Source of the DNA: Spirochaetia bacterium
Lineage (GTDB): Bacteria > Spirochaetota > Spirochaetia > Treponematales > Breznakiellaceae
Assembly: GCA_025997795.1 (NCBI GenBank)
Contig: BNVB01000006.1
Location: 1 to 55,253, forward strand
DNA length: 55,253 nt
Reading direction: 5' to 3'
Shown here: positions 32,124 through 40,924 of the stretch, one piece after another
How positions within the stretch are numbered: the stretch's first letter is position 1
Layout of the letters: each line of letters starts with the position of its first letter
The notes under the pieces: model-generated
The model's input: only the letters and a program-made list of their open reading frames with translations
Told to the model about the DNA's origin: nothing
The model's database searches: none
Made by a program: the position numbers and the translations under genes

Positions 32124-32148
32124 CTTCGCGGATTATCCGGCTGTAAAC
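32124..32148. repeat. Direct repeat, right edge of vapBC island
   Basis: Second copy of the peptidase 3' end, with C for T at one position. Left of it (32040-32110) lies a stretch (CAAAGGCGCGCAAAGG) of repeat-like character with no gene. Confidence 0.75.
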
Positions 32149-32164
32149 AGAGAATGGCGCAGAT

Positions 32165-32599
32165 TTAAGACAGCGCTTCCACCACAGCCTGGGCCTGGCG
32201 GTCCGTTTCAATTGCCACCGTTGTTTCCGTGCCGTCCTGGCGGCAGTGGATAAGCAAGAGGGGGTTGGAAGGGGCCAGCAGCTTTTTCCACCAGCGCTTT
32301 TCTATAACAAGTTCAACGGATACAATCTGTTCCCGGGGGATGGTAAAGGTCTTTTCCTTTGGCGCTTCACCGCCGGTAGTAATTCTGGACAACGCTATAA
32401 TCCACCCTTCATGGGGAAAGTGGTGAAACCGGAAACTTTTTTCGGCGGCAATCGCCAGGCCCCAGAGTGGTTCGGGGTATTCTTCCCGTCCGCTTAGATA
32501 CCTGGCCAGGGATTTGGCCAGTACCTTTTCGCCGATTGACGTTTCGTAATCCCGCCAAAACTTGTCAATGTTAAAGGTTTCTTTCTTGTTAAGGAACAT
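32165..32599 (-). CDS. Hypothetical cytoplasmic protein
   Basis: 144 residues, no signal peptide. Sequence WGLAIAAEKSFRFHHFPHEGWI, then TFTIPREQIVSVELVIEKRWWKKLLAP, then LLLIHCRQDGTETTVAIET resembles the strand pattern of a pleckstrin-homology-like or GRAM-like domain, with a terminal helix QAQAVVEAL; this is a fold guess. AAGGAA precedes the ATG. It lies just outside the right edge of the island and is divergent from the next gene. Confidence 0.75.
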   Translation of the reverse strand: MFLNKKETFNIDKFWRDYETSIGEKVLAKSLARYLSGREEYPEPLWGLAIAAEKSFRFHHFPHEGWIIALSRITTGGEAPKEKTFTIPREQIVSVELVIEKRWWKKLLAPSNPLLLIHCRQDGTETTVAIETDRQAQAVVEALS

Positions 32600-32618
32600 G
32601 GGGGCAGTATACCATATC

Positions 32619-32646
32619 TTGACAGTTTCGGAAAAGGGTATATACT
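32619..32646 (+). promoter_or_regulatory. Promoter of the 183-residue membrane protein
   Basis: TTGACA (32619-32624), 16-bp spacer, TATACT (32641-32646); the ribosome site TGGAGG follows before ATG 32681. Confidence 0.7.
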
Positions 32647-32680
32647 TACTACTTTAATGTTATAACCATTTGGAGGTTCC

Positions 32681-33232
32681 ATGAAAAAGCTTGTTATTCT
32701 TTTGGTATTATGTGCTGTTTTGGCGGGCGGGCTTTTTGCCTTTGATCCCATGGCCTATTCTCTTCCGGTAAAATCGGGAAACATTCTGGTTGACGCCGGT
32801 CTTGGCTACCAGTTTGGCATTACAAGCGGCTATAAAATGTCGATTCCACCCATTTTTGTAAGCGCTGAATATGCCCTGCCCAAGATACCGCTTTCGGTAG
32901 GTGTTTTGGCTGCATTTTCCCGGTATAAATATGATTTTCCCGGTTATTCCTTTTCCTATAATATTACCTACTTTACCATTGGGGCGCGGGGTAACTGGCA
33001 CTGGAATCTTCCGGTAGAGAATCTGGACCTGTATACCGGTATCTTCCTGGGGTATGAAGTCGCCAGTGCGAAAATTTCTGATGACAGGTATTCTTGGGCC
33101 AATTTTTCAGCTGACAACAAATTGCGTATTGGCGGCCAGGTAGGCGCTCATTACTACTTTACCAAGAATATCGGCGCCATGCTTGAAATCGGGTATCCCT
33201 TCCTTAAAGCGGGTGTGGCTCTTAAGTTCTAG
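32681..33232 (+). CDS. Small outer-membrane beta-barrel-like protein
   Basis: 183 residues with signal peptide MKKLVILLVLCAVLAGGLFA. The mature part has eight or so amphipathic strands (ILVDAGLGYQFGITSG, IFVSAEYALPKIPLSVGVLAAF, LYTGIFLGYEVAS, IGGQVGAHYYFTKNIGAMLEIGYP) and ends in a terminal Phe (VALKF), a common barrel signature recognised by the assembly machinery. A strong promoter and a perfect ribosome site suggest high expression. A palindromic repeat follows its stop. The specific family is not known. Confidence 0.85.
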   Translation: MKKLVILLVLCAVLAGGLFAFDPMAYSLPVKSGNILVDAGLGYQFGITSGYKMSIPPIFVSAEYALPKIPLSVGVLAAFSRYKYDFPGYSFSYNITYFTIGARGNWHWNLPVENLDLYTGIFLGYEVASAKISDDRYSWANFSADNKLRIGGQVGAHYYFTKNIGAMLEIGYPFLKAGVALKF

Positions 33233-33234
33233 TT

Positions 33235-33259
33235 CCGGTTTCCACTAAAGTTGGAAACC
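33235..33259. repeat. Palindromic REP-like repeat between convergent genes
   Basis: GGTTTCCACTAAAGTTGGAAACC is an inverted repeat in the spacer (and touches the stop of the next gene). It matches the second palindrome in the hybrid kinase and the one in the EamA gene. It could end transcription from both sides. Confidence 0.7.
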
Positions 33260-34251
33260 TAGGAGGGGAGTACTCCCTCGGGCCAAATGCCGGGCGGCGC
33301 TTGATCAATCACCGTCACCCGGCAGGCCCGGTAACGGAGTTCCCCTTCCCGACGGGACCGGTCCTTGTCTTCTTCCAACTGATACTTAACCGTCATACCC
33401 GGCTGGAGTTCGGAGAATTCCCTGTTGGTAAGGGTACTGTAATGGAAGAAAATGTTGTTTTGGCTTTCATCTTTGATAAAGCCAAAACCATTGGCGTTAA
33501 GGCTAAAAAGAACCGAAGTCCATTCGGGCCTTTCCTCGGGCAGCGCTTCGGGGCTGTCAATTTTAAGGCTTAGCTGACCCTGGGCCCTGGCCTGGTCAAA
33601 ACTCCTGTCGGGTACAAAAAGACTGCGTACATATTCATCGTCACTGTTTTGATCCACCCGCTGATGCATGGCCACAGAATAAAACACCTCTTCCTGAAGC
33701 TGGCGGGATGTTTTTGTTTCCATCATATCGCCGCTTTCATTGTGGTAGGAGAATTCCCAGCTAATCAGCATTACCTGGGTTCCCAGGGTGTGGAGCTTGC
33801 GGACCAGGGGAACATAATCGCCGTCCCCCGCTACCAGCACAAGAATATCAAAGTGTTTGTAAATGGCCAGCTCGTAGGCTTCCAGGGCCAGCCATACATC
33901 AATGCCCTTTTCCTGGGCTACATTGTTTTCGTTGTAACGCAGGGGCAGGTAGTGGGTAACGATATTTTCCCGCATAAGGATATCTTCAAAGACCCGTTCA
34001 CTTTGGACCTTTTCTCCCATTTCTCTGGCGGAAGAACGGCCCTTAAAGTAATGCGCATCGATAATCTGGCACTGCCGGATATCCAGGCCGGTAAATTTGG
34101 CCGTTTCGTGTTTAATGAAATCGTGAAGCCCCGAAATGCTTATCCGGGCCTTTCTTTCATGTTCGTACTTGTAATAATTGCTTATCTTGTAAAAATAGTA
34201 ACCATCGTAAAAAATACCGATACGGAGTACTTCCAGTAGATTATTGTTCAC
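33259..34251 (-). CDS. NYN ribonuclease domain fused to a cold-shock domain
   Basis: 330 residues. The N-terminal part is a NYN/PIN-like nuclease: acidic positions in IGIFYDGYYFY, KGIDVWLALEAYE and LVLVAGDGDYVPLVRKL. The C-terminal part (about 240-320) is a cold-shock RNA-binding fold with GFGFIKDE and NIFFHYS, which are RNP1/RNP2-like. A protein that binds single-stranded RNA and cuts it is the natural reading. The gene is single, divergent from the metallo-hydrolase gene, with a strong inverted repeat in the shared spacer. Confidence 0.88.
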   Translation of the reverse strand: MNNNLLEVLRIGIFYDGYYFYKISNYYKYEHERKARISISGLHDFIKHETAKFTGLDIRQCQIIDAHYFKGRSSAREMGEKVQSERVFEDILMRENIVTHYLPLRYNENNVAQEKGIDVWLALEAYELAIYKHFDILVLVAGDGDYVPLVRKLHTLGTQVMLISWEFSYHNESGDMMETKTSRQLQEEVFYSVAMHQRVDQNSDDEYVRSLFVPDRSFDQARAQGQLSLKIDSPEALPEERPEWTSVLFSLNANGFGFIKDESQNNIFFHYSTLTNREFSELQPGMTVKYQLEEDKDRSRREGELRYRACRVTVIDQAPPGIWPEGVLPS

Positions 34252-34288
34252 ACCTAAAGTAAAATGGATTTGTCCGGAAAAGTCAAGT

Positions 34289-34311
34289 TATAATCAGCAA
34301 GGCTGATTATA
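34289..34311. promoter_or_regulatory. 10-bp perfect inverted repeat in divergent spacer
   Basis: TATAATCAGC-AAG-GCTGATTATA. It lies between the NYN gene and the metallo-hydrolase, contains -10-like sequences on both strands, and could be an operator or a 5'-UTR hairpin. Confidence 0.5.
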
Positions 34312-34326
34312 GTGAGGTAAACCTTA

Positions 34327-35241
34327 ATGCTGAGTGTGCGTATATGGGGAGACAGGGGGTCTATTCCCTGTCCGGGAAAAGATACGGTGGTCTACGGGGG
34401 AAACACTTCCTGCCTGGAAATCCGGGCCGGTGAACGCCTGGTTATTATCGACTTTGGTACCGGCATCAAACCTCTGGGGGACTGGCTTATGGCCAACGAC
34501 TTTAAAAAAGGCCCCATCAATGCGGACATTTTTATTTCCCATACCCACTGGGATCATATCATGGGTTTTCCCATGTTTACCCCCCTCTTTATACCCACCA
34601 GCCGCCTTCGTGTGCGGGGACCCGTTTCCTACGAGGATGAAACCCTGGAACAGATTATCGGGGCCCAGCTTACCTACCGTTACTGGCCGGTGCGGATCAG
34701 CGAACTTTCTGCCAAGATTGAATATGCCCAGATCAAAGAAACGTCCCTGGATTTGGGAGACGGCCTTTGGGTTACCACCAAGTACCTTAACCACCCCATC
34801 CTGTGTCTTGGTTACCGTTTTGAATACCGGGGAAAATGTATTGTTACCGCCTATGACAACGAGCCGTTCCGTAATCTTTTTCCCACCGATCCTGCAGATC
34901 CAAGTTACGACGAAGATGCCGCCAGGGAAGGAGAAGCGGCGGCCAGGGAAGAAAACGAAAAAATACTCCGGTTTTTCCAGGGCGCCGATGTGTTAATCCA
35001 CGACAGCCAGTACACCGCAGCGGAATTTGAGAAACACCTGGGCTGGGGCCACTCGTCCTTTGAACACGCAATCAACAACGCCAACAAGGCAAGGGTAAAA
35101 AAACTAATTCTTTTTCACCACGATCCCAACCGTACCGACAAAGAACTGGAACAGTTAGAAGAAAACTACCGCAGGCGCATAGCGGGCAAAACGTCCATGC
35201 AGATCATGATGGCCCGGGAAGGTCTTACGGTGGAGGCATGA
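34327..35241 (+). CDS. Metallo-beta-lactamase-fold hydrolase
   Basis: 304 residues. Starts with RIWGDRGSIPCPGKDTVVYGGNTSC, a hallmark of a bacterial MBL branch related to RNase Z and PhnP. The zinc motif is SHTHWDHIMGF (HxHxDH), with later ligands in LIHDSQYT and the WGHSSFEHA region, and FHHDP near the end. Substrate is not known; phosphodiester hydrolysis is likely by family. GAGG lies before ATG 34327. The gene is convergent with the HDOD gene, 7 bp apart. Confidence 0.9.
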   Translation: MLSVRIWGDRGSIPCPGKDTVVYGGNTSCLEIRAGERLVIIDFGTGIKPLGDWLMANDFKKGPINADIFISHTHWDHIMGFPMFTPLFIPTSRLRVRGPVSYEDETLEQIIGAQLTYRYWPVRISELSAKIEYAQIKETSLDLGDGLWVTTKYLNHPILCLGYRFEYRGKCIVTAYDNEPFRNLFPTDPADPSYDEDAAREGEAAAREENEKILRFFQGADVLIHDSQYTAAEFEKHLGWGHSSFEHAINNANKARVKKLILFHHDPNRTDKELEQLEENYRRRIAGKTSMQIMMAREGLTVEA

Positions 35242-35248
35242 GCAAAAG

Positions 35249-36109
35249 CTAGAGCTTCAAAAACACTTCTGCCTTTTCTATTTCGCCGTTGACCAGCGGA
35301 ACAATATCTTCAAAAATTTCCGTATCCAGGTCCAGGGCTTCCCAAATTGAAGGCCCCGGTTTTTCCGGATACCTGTCGCCGGAAAAACCAATTTCCATCT
35401 CCGAAGCAAAACGGTTTGCCAGCATGATCGTATACAGTAAATCCCGGTGGGAACCGTCGTAATCAACATGATTATGATGATACACAACGGCATCCCCCAC
35501 GGCCCCTTCCAGCTTCCAGGACTTGACGATCATTGCTCCGGCGGTACTGTGGTTAATCCCCAGGTTTCTGTCTTCTACCCTGACCAGAGAAAGCCTGTCC
35601 CGGTCGGAAGCGCTGACGGTGATCATATAATCGTTGGCGAGTACAGCGTTAAGGGGAATTTTTCCAATGTCGTGGAGCAGTCCTGCGGCAAAGTATTCTT
35701 CCAGTTGTTTGGGATCCACCGCCCGCTTTTTGGCAATTGCCTTGGCGGCCACACCGACACAAAGGGAATGCCGCCAAAAGCCTTCCATGTTGAGTCCCGC
35801 AGCGGCTTTGCTGGCGGTGAGGTTACCCACCACCGAAGAAGAGAGGGCCAGATTTTTTACCGTATTGATCCCCAGCATAATGATTGCCCGCACCAGATTG
35901 GTAACCTGCTGGCCCAGTCCATAGTAGGCGGAATTAATCAGCTTAAGTACCCGGCCCACCAGTACCGGATCCAGGGAGATTACATGGTTCAGATCTGCCG
36001 GACTGGTTTGGGGGTTATTGCAGACCTCCAGCACTTTTGCCACCGAGGTAGGAAGGCTCGGCATATTTTTGATATATCCTTCTATCTTGTGGTACAGGTC
36101 GTTAGCCAT
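35249..36109 (-). CDS. HDOD-domain signalling protein
   Basis: 286 residues. One HDOD domain covers most of the chain: IKNMPSLPTSVAKVLEVCNNPQTS, DPVLVGRVLKLINSAYYGL and the HD-like helix YFAAGLLHDIGKIPLNA. In this family the metal site is often inactive and the domain acts as a protein-protein switch. Later VYHHNHVDYDG keeps HD-type His residues, so activity cannot be excluded. The start overlaps the end of the TPR gene by 8 bp, so they are translated together. Confidence 0.92.
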   Translation of the reverse strand: MANDLYHKIEGYIKNMPSLPTSVAKVLEVCNNPQTSPADLNHVISLDPVLVGRVLKLINSAYYGLGQQVTNLVRAIIMLGINTVKNLALSSSVVGNLTASKAAAGLNMEGFWRHSLCVGVAAKAIAKKRAVDPKQLEEYFAAGLLHDIGKIPLNAVLANDYMITVSASDRDRLSLVRVEDRNLGINHSTAGAMIVKSWKLEGAVGDAVVYHHNHVDYDGSHRDLLYTIMLANRFASEMEIGFSGDRYPEKPGPSIWEALDLDTEIFEDIVPLVNGEIEKAEVFLKL

Positions 36110-38963
36110 TGTCCTTCCTTTTATCCGTCACCGCTTTAATCTTTGACATGATACTTTGTACTTTTTGCCTAAGAGCGGTAAAGAGGTTTTCGTCCTTTAT
36201 CGATCCCGAGAGATTTCCCAGATAAGAGAGTGTACCGGCAATTTTTTCCCTGGCGGTGGGCGATAATCCGGAAGGTACCGGCGGCGGCAGGAGCTGCGGC
36301 CGTTTTTCTTTGATTCCCTCAAGCAGGCCCTTTTTTCCTTCCAGACTGTTGATCACATATTCCATGGAAAGCCGGGCATCACTGCGCATAAAACTTTCCC
36401 GTTTGCCCTCCGGCAAAGAACCAGCCATATCTTTCAGATAGTGCATCAGCCCCAGAATAGAATCTTTGGTAAGTTTTTCTTTCGGTTTGTCGGCTTCGTC
36501 CACCGGCGGCACCGGCGGTGATTCCGGCGGAAGAGCCGGTGGTAAAGGCGGCGGTTCCGGCAATGGTTCAGGCTGTGATTCCGGGGTTAATTCCTCCGGC
36601 GCAAGATCAAGTAATTCCGGCTCTGGTTCCGGTTCGGCAAAGGGATCTTCCAACTCTTCGCCGTCGAAGAGTTCAGTGTCATCATCCTCTGCGGGTGTTT
36701 CTTCCGCAGGTACTTCCTCTGCGGGTGTCTCTTCTGCGGGAGTTTCTTCCTGCGGGAGTTCCTCGCCTTCGTCTTCCAGGGAAAGTTCTTCTTCCTCTTC
36801 GTCAATGGGCAGGTCCGCTATTTCTTCTTCCGGGTATTGCGGTTCTTGGGGCGGCGGGTACTGCGGATATTGCGGCGGCATGGGCGGGTACTGCGGCTGC
36901 GGTTCCTGTGGTTCCGGCGGTAATTCCTGCGGTTCCGGCGGCTGCGGTTTGGGCGGAGCCTGCGGCTTGGGGGGCTGGGGTGGCTGCGGTGGATAATACG
37001 GCGGTTCCGGCGGCGGATAATACGGCGGCTCCGGCGGCGGATAATACGGCGGCTCCGGCGGCGGCATGGGCGGCGCCTGCGGCTGGGGAGGAGGCGGCTG
37101 ATACGGCGTTTCCGGCTGCGGCGTTTCCGACGGCTCCGGCGGCGGCGTTTCCGGCGTGGACGGCGCCGGCTGGGAAGGCGGATCAAATTCAGGCCAGGGT
37201 TCCGCCATATTATCCAGTGTCATATCCGGCAGAGGATCCTCTTCAATTAACGGAAGTTCTTCATCAATAAAGAAATCTTCATCGGCCTCCGCTTCCGGAT
37301 CTTCAATAAAGAGGGCCTCGGTTTCCTCTTCCTGGAACGGCGTTTTTTCCACATCTCCCATAAAAACAGCCATATCGTCGTCGCCGCTGTCTTCCGCCAC
37401 TGCATCCTGCAGCAGCTTGAGGTTTCTTGCCCACATATCGGTAACATCCGACGAATAGGCTTTTACGGCATTTTCATAAAATGTCAGAGATTCATTCAAG
37501 TCCGTTAGATCGTCCGGAGTGGCCCGCTTTCCCTGCAGATTTACCAGCTGGTCCGCGGTACGCAGCGCCTTCTCTACATCACCCGCATCTTTTTGCAGTT
37601 CCCCCGCGGCGGCCAGCGCTTCGGTATCGTTGGGATCCGCCCTGGCCAGTTCTTCAAAAATTTGTGTGGCATGGGTACGGTTTCCCATGGCGGCATAAAG
37701 ACGGCCCAGGAGCATCTTTGCTTCCCGGTCATTGGGACGCCGGGCCAGAAAGGCCATGATCCGGTCTTCCGCTTCTTTGTATTCTTTTCGTTTAAAATGA
37801 ATGTCCGCCAGATCCAGCTGAAAAGCATAGTTTCCCGGATCAAGGGTAAGGATCTTCTCAAATGTTTTCTGGGCTTCCATATCGTCGCCCATAACCCGCT
37901 GGGCGCTTCCCCGGATTCGCAGGGCTTGAATATTTTCCGGCTCCCAGGACAGCGCTTCTTCGGCCTGCTGGAGCGCTTCGGGGTAACGCTCCATTTTTAG
38001 ATACAGCGAAGCCAGGCGGCTCCGTACATCGGCGCTGTTGGGAACCAGTTTGATTAGTTTTTCCAGTTCCAGCATGGCATCGGCAAAATCCCCGGCGTCT
38101 TCCAAAGCCCGTTCAAGATTCACCACCGCCTTGACATACTTGGGATCCGCCTCAATGGCCCGGCGGTAGTTTTCTACCGCCTCTTTGGTTTTACCCTGAT
38201 CCGCCTGGACTACTCCCATATTGTTCCGGGCTTCGGCATTCAGCGGATCCGTATGGAGTATCCGGTTAAAGGTATCCATGGCACGGGCATGCTGGCCCTG
38301 CTTGAAGTAGATGATCCCCAAATTGTTCATTGCCTGGAGCCAGCCCGGTTTACTGCGCAGGGCAGCCTTGTATTCGTTAAGGGCATCTTCAAGGCGGCCA
38401 TTGGCTTCCAGGGCTACGCCATAATTAAAATGCAGGGTAGGATTGTTCCGGTCCAGCGCCAGGCCTTTGCGGAACATATTGTAGGCTTTATCGTATTCAC
38501 GGAGTTGATCGTAGATTGTTCCCAGATTGTTGTAGGCATGAACATAATCGGGGTTCAGTTCCACCACCTTGGCGTATGCCATGGAAGCGCCCTTGAGGTT
38601 TCCCAATTGTTTGTGGATATTACCGATATTGTAGTGGAATTCTTCCCTGGTAGGATCGATTTCAATGGCATCCATGAGGACACCCAAAGCTTCCTGGAGT
38701 TTGTCCTGCCGCCGGTAAATAACCGCCAGATTATTCAGAGCTTCCACATCCTGGGGGTTTTTTGCCAGAAGCGTGCTGAATTCATCCGCCGCCTCATCCA
38801 GCTTTTCCTGCCGGGCAAGGGTGGTTCCCAAAAGAAGATGGGCGGTTCTGTCCTCCGGTTCTTTAACGAGGTATTGTTTTAAAAGCCGTTCCGCTTCTTC
38901 ATGGTCTCCCACCTTGGCGGATCCCTTGGCACGGTCCAGAATATCCTGAACATCAAGATTCAT
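36102..38963 (-). CDS. Large TPR protein with acidic and proline-rich region
   Basis: 953 residues. Residues 1 to about 480 are at least twelve TPR units (for example AYNNLGTIYDQLREYDKAYNM). They are followed by an acidic stretch, then PAEE-rich repeats and a Pro/Gln/Tyr-rich low-complexity block (about 620-740) with the unit PPPEPPYY three times. A conserved-looking helical C-terminus follows (LTKDSILGLMHYLKDMAGSL). There is no signal peptide. It is probably a scaffold in the cytoplasm. It overlaps the HDOD gene downstream and is 18 bp after the LamG gene. Confidence 0.9.
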   Translation of the reverse strand: MNLDVQDILDRAKGSAKVGDHEEAERLLKQYLVKEPEDRTAHLLLGTTLARQEKLDEAADEFSTLLAKNPQDVEALNNLAVIYRRQDKLQEALGVLMDAIEIDPTREEFHYNIGNIHKQLGNLKGASMAYAKVVELNPDYVHAYNNLGTIYDQLREYDKAYNMFRKGLALDRNNPTLHFNYGVALEANGRLEDALNEYKAALRSKPGWLQAMNNLGIIYFKQGQHARAMDTFNRILHTDPLNAEARNNMGVVQADQGKTKEAVENYRRAIEADPKYVKAVVNLERALEDAGDFADAMLELEKLIKLVPNSADVRSRLASLYLKMERYPEALQQAEEALSWEPENIQALRIRGSAQRVMGDDMEAQKTFEKILTLDPGNYAFQLDLADIHFKRKEYKEAEDRIMAFLARRPNDREAKMLLGRLYAAMGNRTHATQIFEELARADPNDTEALAAAGELQKDAGDVEKALRTADQLVNLQGKRATPDDLTDLNESLTFYENAVKAYSSDVTDMWARNLKLLQDAVAEDSGDDDMAVFMGDVEKTPFQEEETEALFIEDPEAEADEDFFIDEELPLIEEDPLPDMTLDNMAEPWPEFDPPSQPAPSTPETPPPEPSETPQPETPYQPPPPQPQAPPMPPPEPPYYPPPEPPYYPPPEPPYYPPQPPQPPKPQAPPKPQPPEPQELPPEPQEPQPQYPPMPPQYPQYPPPQEPQYPEEEIADLPIDEEEEELSLEDEGEELPQEETPAEETPAEEVPAEETPAEDDDTELFDGEELEDPFAEPEPEPELLDLAPEELTPESQPEPLPEPPPLPPALPPESPPVPPVDEADKPKEKLTKDSILGLMHYLKDMAGSLPEGKRESFMRSDARLSMEYVINSLEGKKGLLEGIKEKRPQLLPPPVPSGLSPTAREKIAGTLSYLGNLSGSIKDENLFTALRQKVQSIMSKIKAVTDKRKDNG

Positions 38964-38981
38964 AAAAACTCCAGTTCACCA

Positions 38982-40772
38982 TCATTCCGATTCACTTATT
39001 CGCAGCGGCCGGGCATTTACTTCTTTGGAAAATTTTCCCGGGTGCAGATCCTCCGGCCGGGGACCGGTTCCGTCATAGGCGGCCACGGCAAAAAAGTACA
39101 AGGTTCCGTTCCGGAGGCCGTCAATGCGCAGCGAAGTCCGGTTCCCCGCATCAATGGGAGACGAACCCGGTACAGCCCCCTCCCCGTAATATACCCCGCT
39201 GGAAGTACCATAGTAGATAAGGTAACCCAGGGTGTCGTCGTCGGGGCTGGGCCGCCAGCTAATATCCACCGCGCCGTCCAGAGCCCGCACTGTTACCAGC
39301 GAAGGGGGCCAGGGCGGATCATTATTGTCGTAAACGATCCGCAATTCTTCCAGATAGGGGCTTGTTTCGCAGTCTCCGCTGGGATAAAACGCAGCGGCCA
39401 CCTGCACATAACGTCCCTTAAGGGGAGGCGCTGTTTCGCCGGGGTTTACCGGCGTCCAGGGGATTTGATTAAAACGGTAGGGTTCTTCTCCGGCACGGAT
39501 AAAAAATTGCAGTGCAGAATCATCGGGGAAACGAAAATTCCCCCGGCCGGCATAGGTATTTTTTACTGCCAAACGCCGGCCGCTGTTTGTTCCGGCAGAG
39601 CCAAGGCGGCCGCCGGAAGCTTCCAGGCGAATCACCGTGGATCCTTTTTCGCCCAGATCCAGGGTACGGGTTTCAAAGCGCCCCCCGCCCCGGGGAAACT
39701 TTGCCAGTTCCGGCAATTCCAGCGCTGTCCGGCTGGCAGAAGTGCCATTAGCAGAAGCGTCGGTTCTATCGGTAGAAGCGAGTGCGCTTCTGCCGGGAGC
39801 ATTAATCACCCGGTTGTAGAGGCGGAATTCATCGAGTATTCCGGAAAAACGGGCGCCCAATACAAAGGAACCTTCCTGGTTTATCCGGGGTGTAAACACA
39901 TCGCCCCCTTCGGCGCCGCTGCCGGTAGTGTGGGCTATGTTTTCAATCTTTCCATTAACAAGGTATTCCAAAAGGCCCGTGTCGGCATTGTAACGGATAA
40001 GGTGGTGGCTCCAGGTCCGGGGTACCAGGGCGCCCCTGCTTTCCAGGGTGATAGTAAGCCGGGGTCTGCTCCGCCCCGCCTGTCCCGGACGCAGTTCTTC
40101 CGGCGGACTAAAAAAATTCTGGAAGGTCCAGCGCAGGCGGTTTCTGCCCGCTTCGCAAAAAATCCGCTGATTCTCCGCCGCTGTCCAGGCAAGTATCTGT
40201 TCGCCGTTTTCCAGGGTATTGGGATAGACCCAAAATTCCAGGCTAAAGTCCCGGACATTCCGGCCCGGGGCAAAAAGCGCCGCCGGGGCGGGTTTAAGGA
40301 CGATTCCCTGGGAGGCCGCACCGGTAAAGAGGGCTGCGCCCTGACCGTACCGCGCCCAGTTTCCGGCGGCGCTTTGTACCGTCTGGGGCACACTGATCCG
40401 GTATCTGCCCCGGCTGTCGGCAAAACGATCCGGCCGGTTTTCGTCAAAACTTAACGCCAAATCCAGAGCCGGTTCCTGTCCGGGAAAATTCCGCCAAGCC
40501 GCATAAAGGGCCAGAATATCATCCTGAGCGCCGTGAACCCCCGCCGAAGCGGCCCCGCCGCTCGTGGAACCGGTCCAGGCCGAAGACAGAGCCAGCACTG
40601 TATGGGGCCGTACGGAGCTCAATTCTTCCACCTGGGTCCGTTTTTCTACCGGCCCCCAGCCGGAAGCGGCGCCCAAAACGAGGGTTTTTTCCGCAGCTCC
40701 CAGGCCGGAAACCGCGGCGCTTATTTGGAGAAAACAGTATACCATCAGTATAATGAGTACGTTTGGGCGCAA
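38982..40772 (-). CDS. Secreted LamG-type domain protein with a fibronectin-like module
   Basis: 596 residues with signal peptide (VLIILMVYCFLQISAAVSG). A LamG/concanavalin-like jelly roll occupies about 170-330 (FSLEFWVYPNTLENGEQILAWT, SHHLIRYNADTGLLEYLVNGK, GILDEFRLYNRVI), the type that binds sugars or proteins. The C-terminus is a fibronectin III module (PPSLVTVRALDGAVDISWRPSPDDDTLGYLIYY, RIDGLRNGTLYFFAVAAYD). The product is probably exported to the periplasm or cell surface. A linker (near 39736-39792) contains GCAGAAG repeats with a 15-bp step. First gene of a run with the TPR and HDOD genes. Confidence 0.85.
   Translation of the reverse strand: MRPNVLIILMVYCFLQISAAVSGLGAAEKTLVLGAASGWGPVEKRTQVEELSSVRPHTVLALSSAWTGSTSGGAASAGVHGAQDDILALYAAWRNFPGQEPALDLALSFDENRPDRFADSRGRYRISVPQTVQSAAGNWARYGQGAALFTGAASQGIVLKPAPAALFAPGRNVRDFSLEFWVYPNTLENGEQILAWTAAENQRIFCEAGRNRLRWTFQNFFSPPEELRPGQAGRSRPRLTITLESRGALVPRTWSHHLIRYNADTGLLEYLVNGKIENIAHTTGSGAEGGDVFTPRINQEGSFVLGARFSGILDEFRLYNRVINAPGRSALASTDRTDASANGTSASRTALELPELAKFPRGGGRFETRTLDLGEKGSTVIRLEASGGRLGSAGTNSGRRLAVKNTYAGRGNFRFPDDSALQFFIRAGEEPYRFNQIPWTPVNPGETAPPLKGRYVQVAAAFYPSGDCETSPYLEELRIVYDNNDPPWPPSLVTVRALDGAVDISWRPSPDDDTLGYLIYYGTSSGVYYGEGAVPGSSPIDAGNRTSLRIDGLRNGTLYFFAVAAYDGTGPRPEDLHPGKFSKEVNARPLRISESE
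39736..39765. repeat. 15-bp-spaced repeat in the LamG gene
   Basis: GCAGAAG at 39736 and again at 39751, in a stretch coding a Ser/Thr/Ala-rich linker; a third, weaker unit follows at a spacing of 21 bp. Confidence 0.55.
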
Positions 40773-40924
40773 AAGACGATACTCCTCTTCATATATATCG
40801 GAACTTTATTGCACAGATCAAAGAATTTTTAGGCGTTTATTTACCAAAATTTGATAAAGCTCTAATAACTCCCTAACACTCTCCGGTAATGATTACTCAG
40901 ATTCTAATCAAGGAGAAGTTTGTG

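Noticed and set aside
36466..37270. Gly-rich and Ala/Pro-rich plus-strand frames
   Set aside because: They are antisense readings of the Pro-rich repeat of the TPR gene.
38901..40454. 517-codon plus-strand frame
   Set aside because: Antisense shadow of the LamG gene and TPR start, favoured by G+C-rich third positions.
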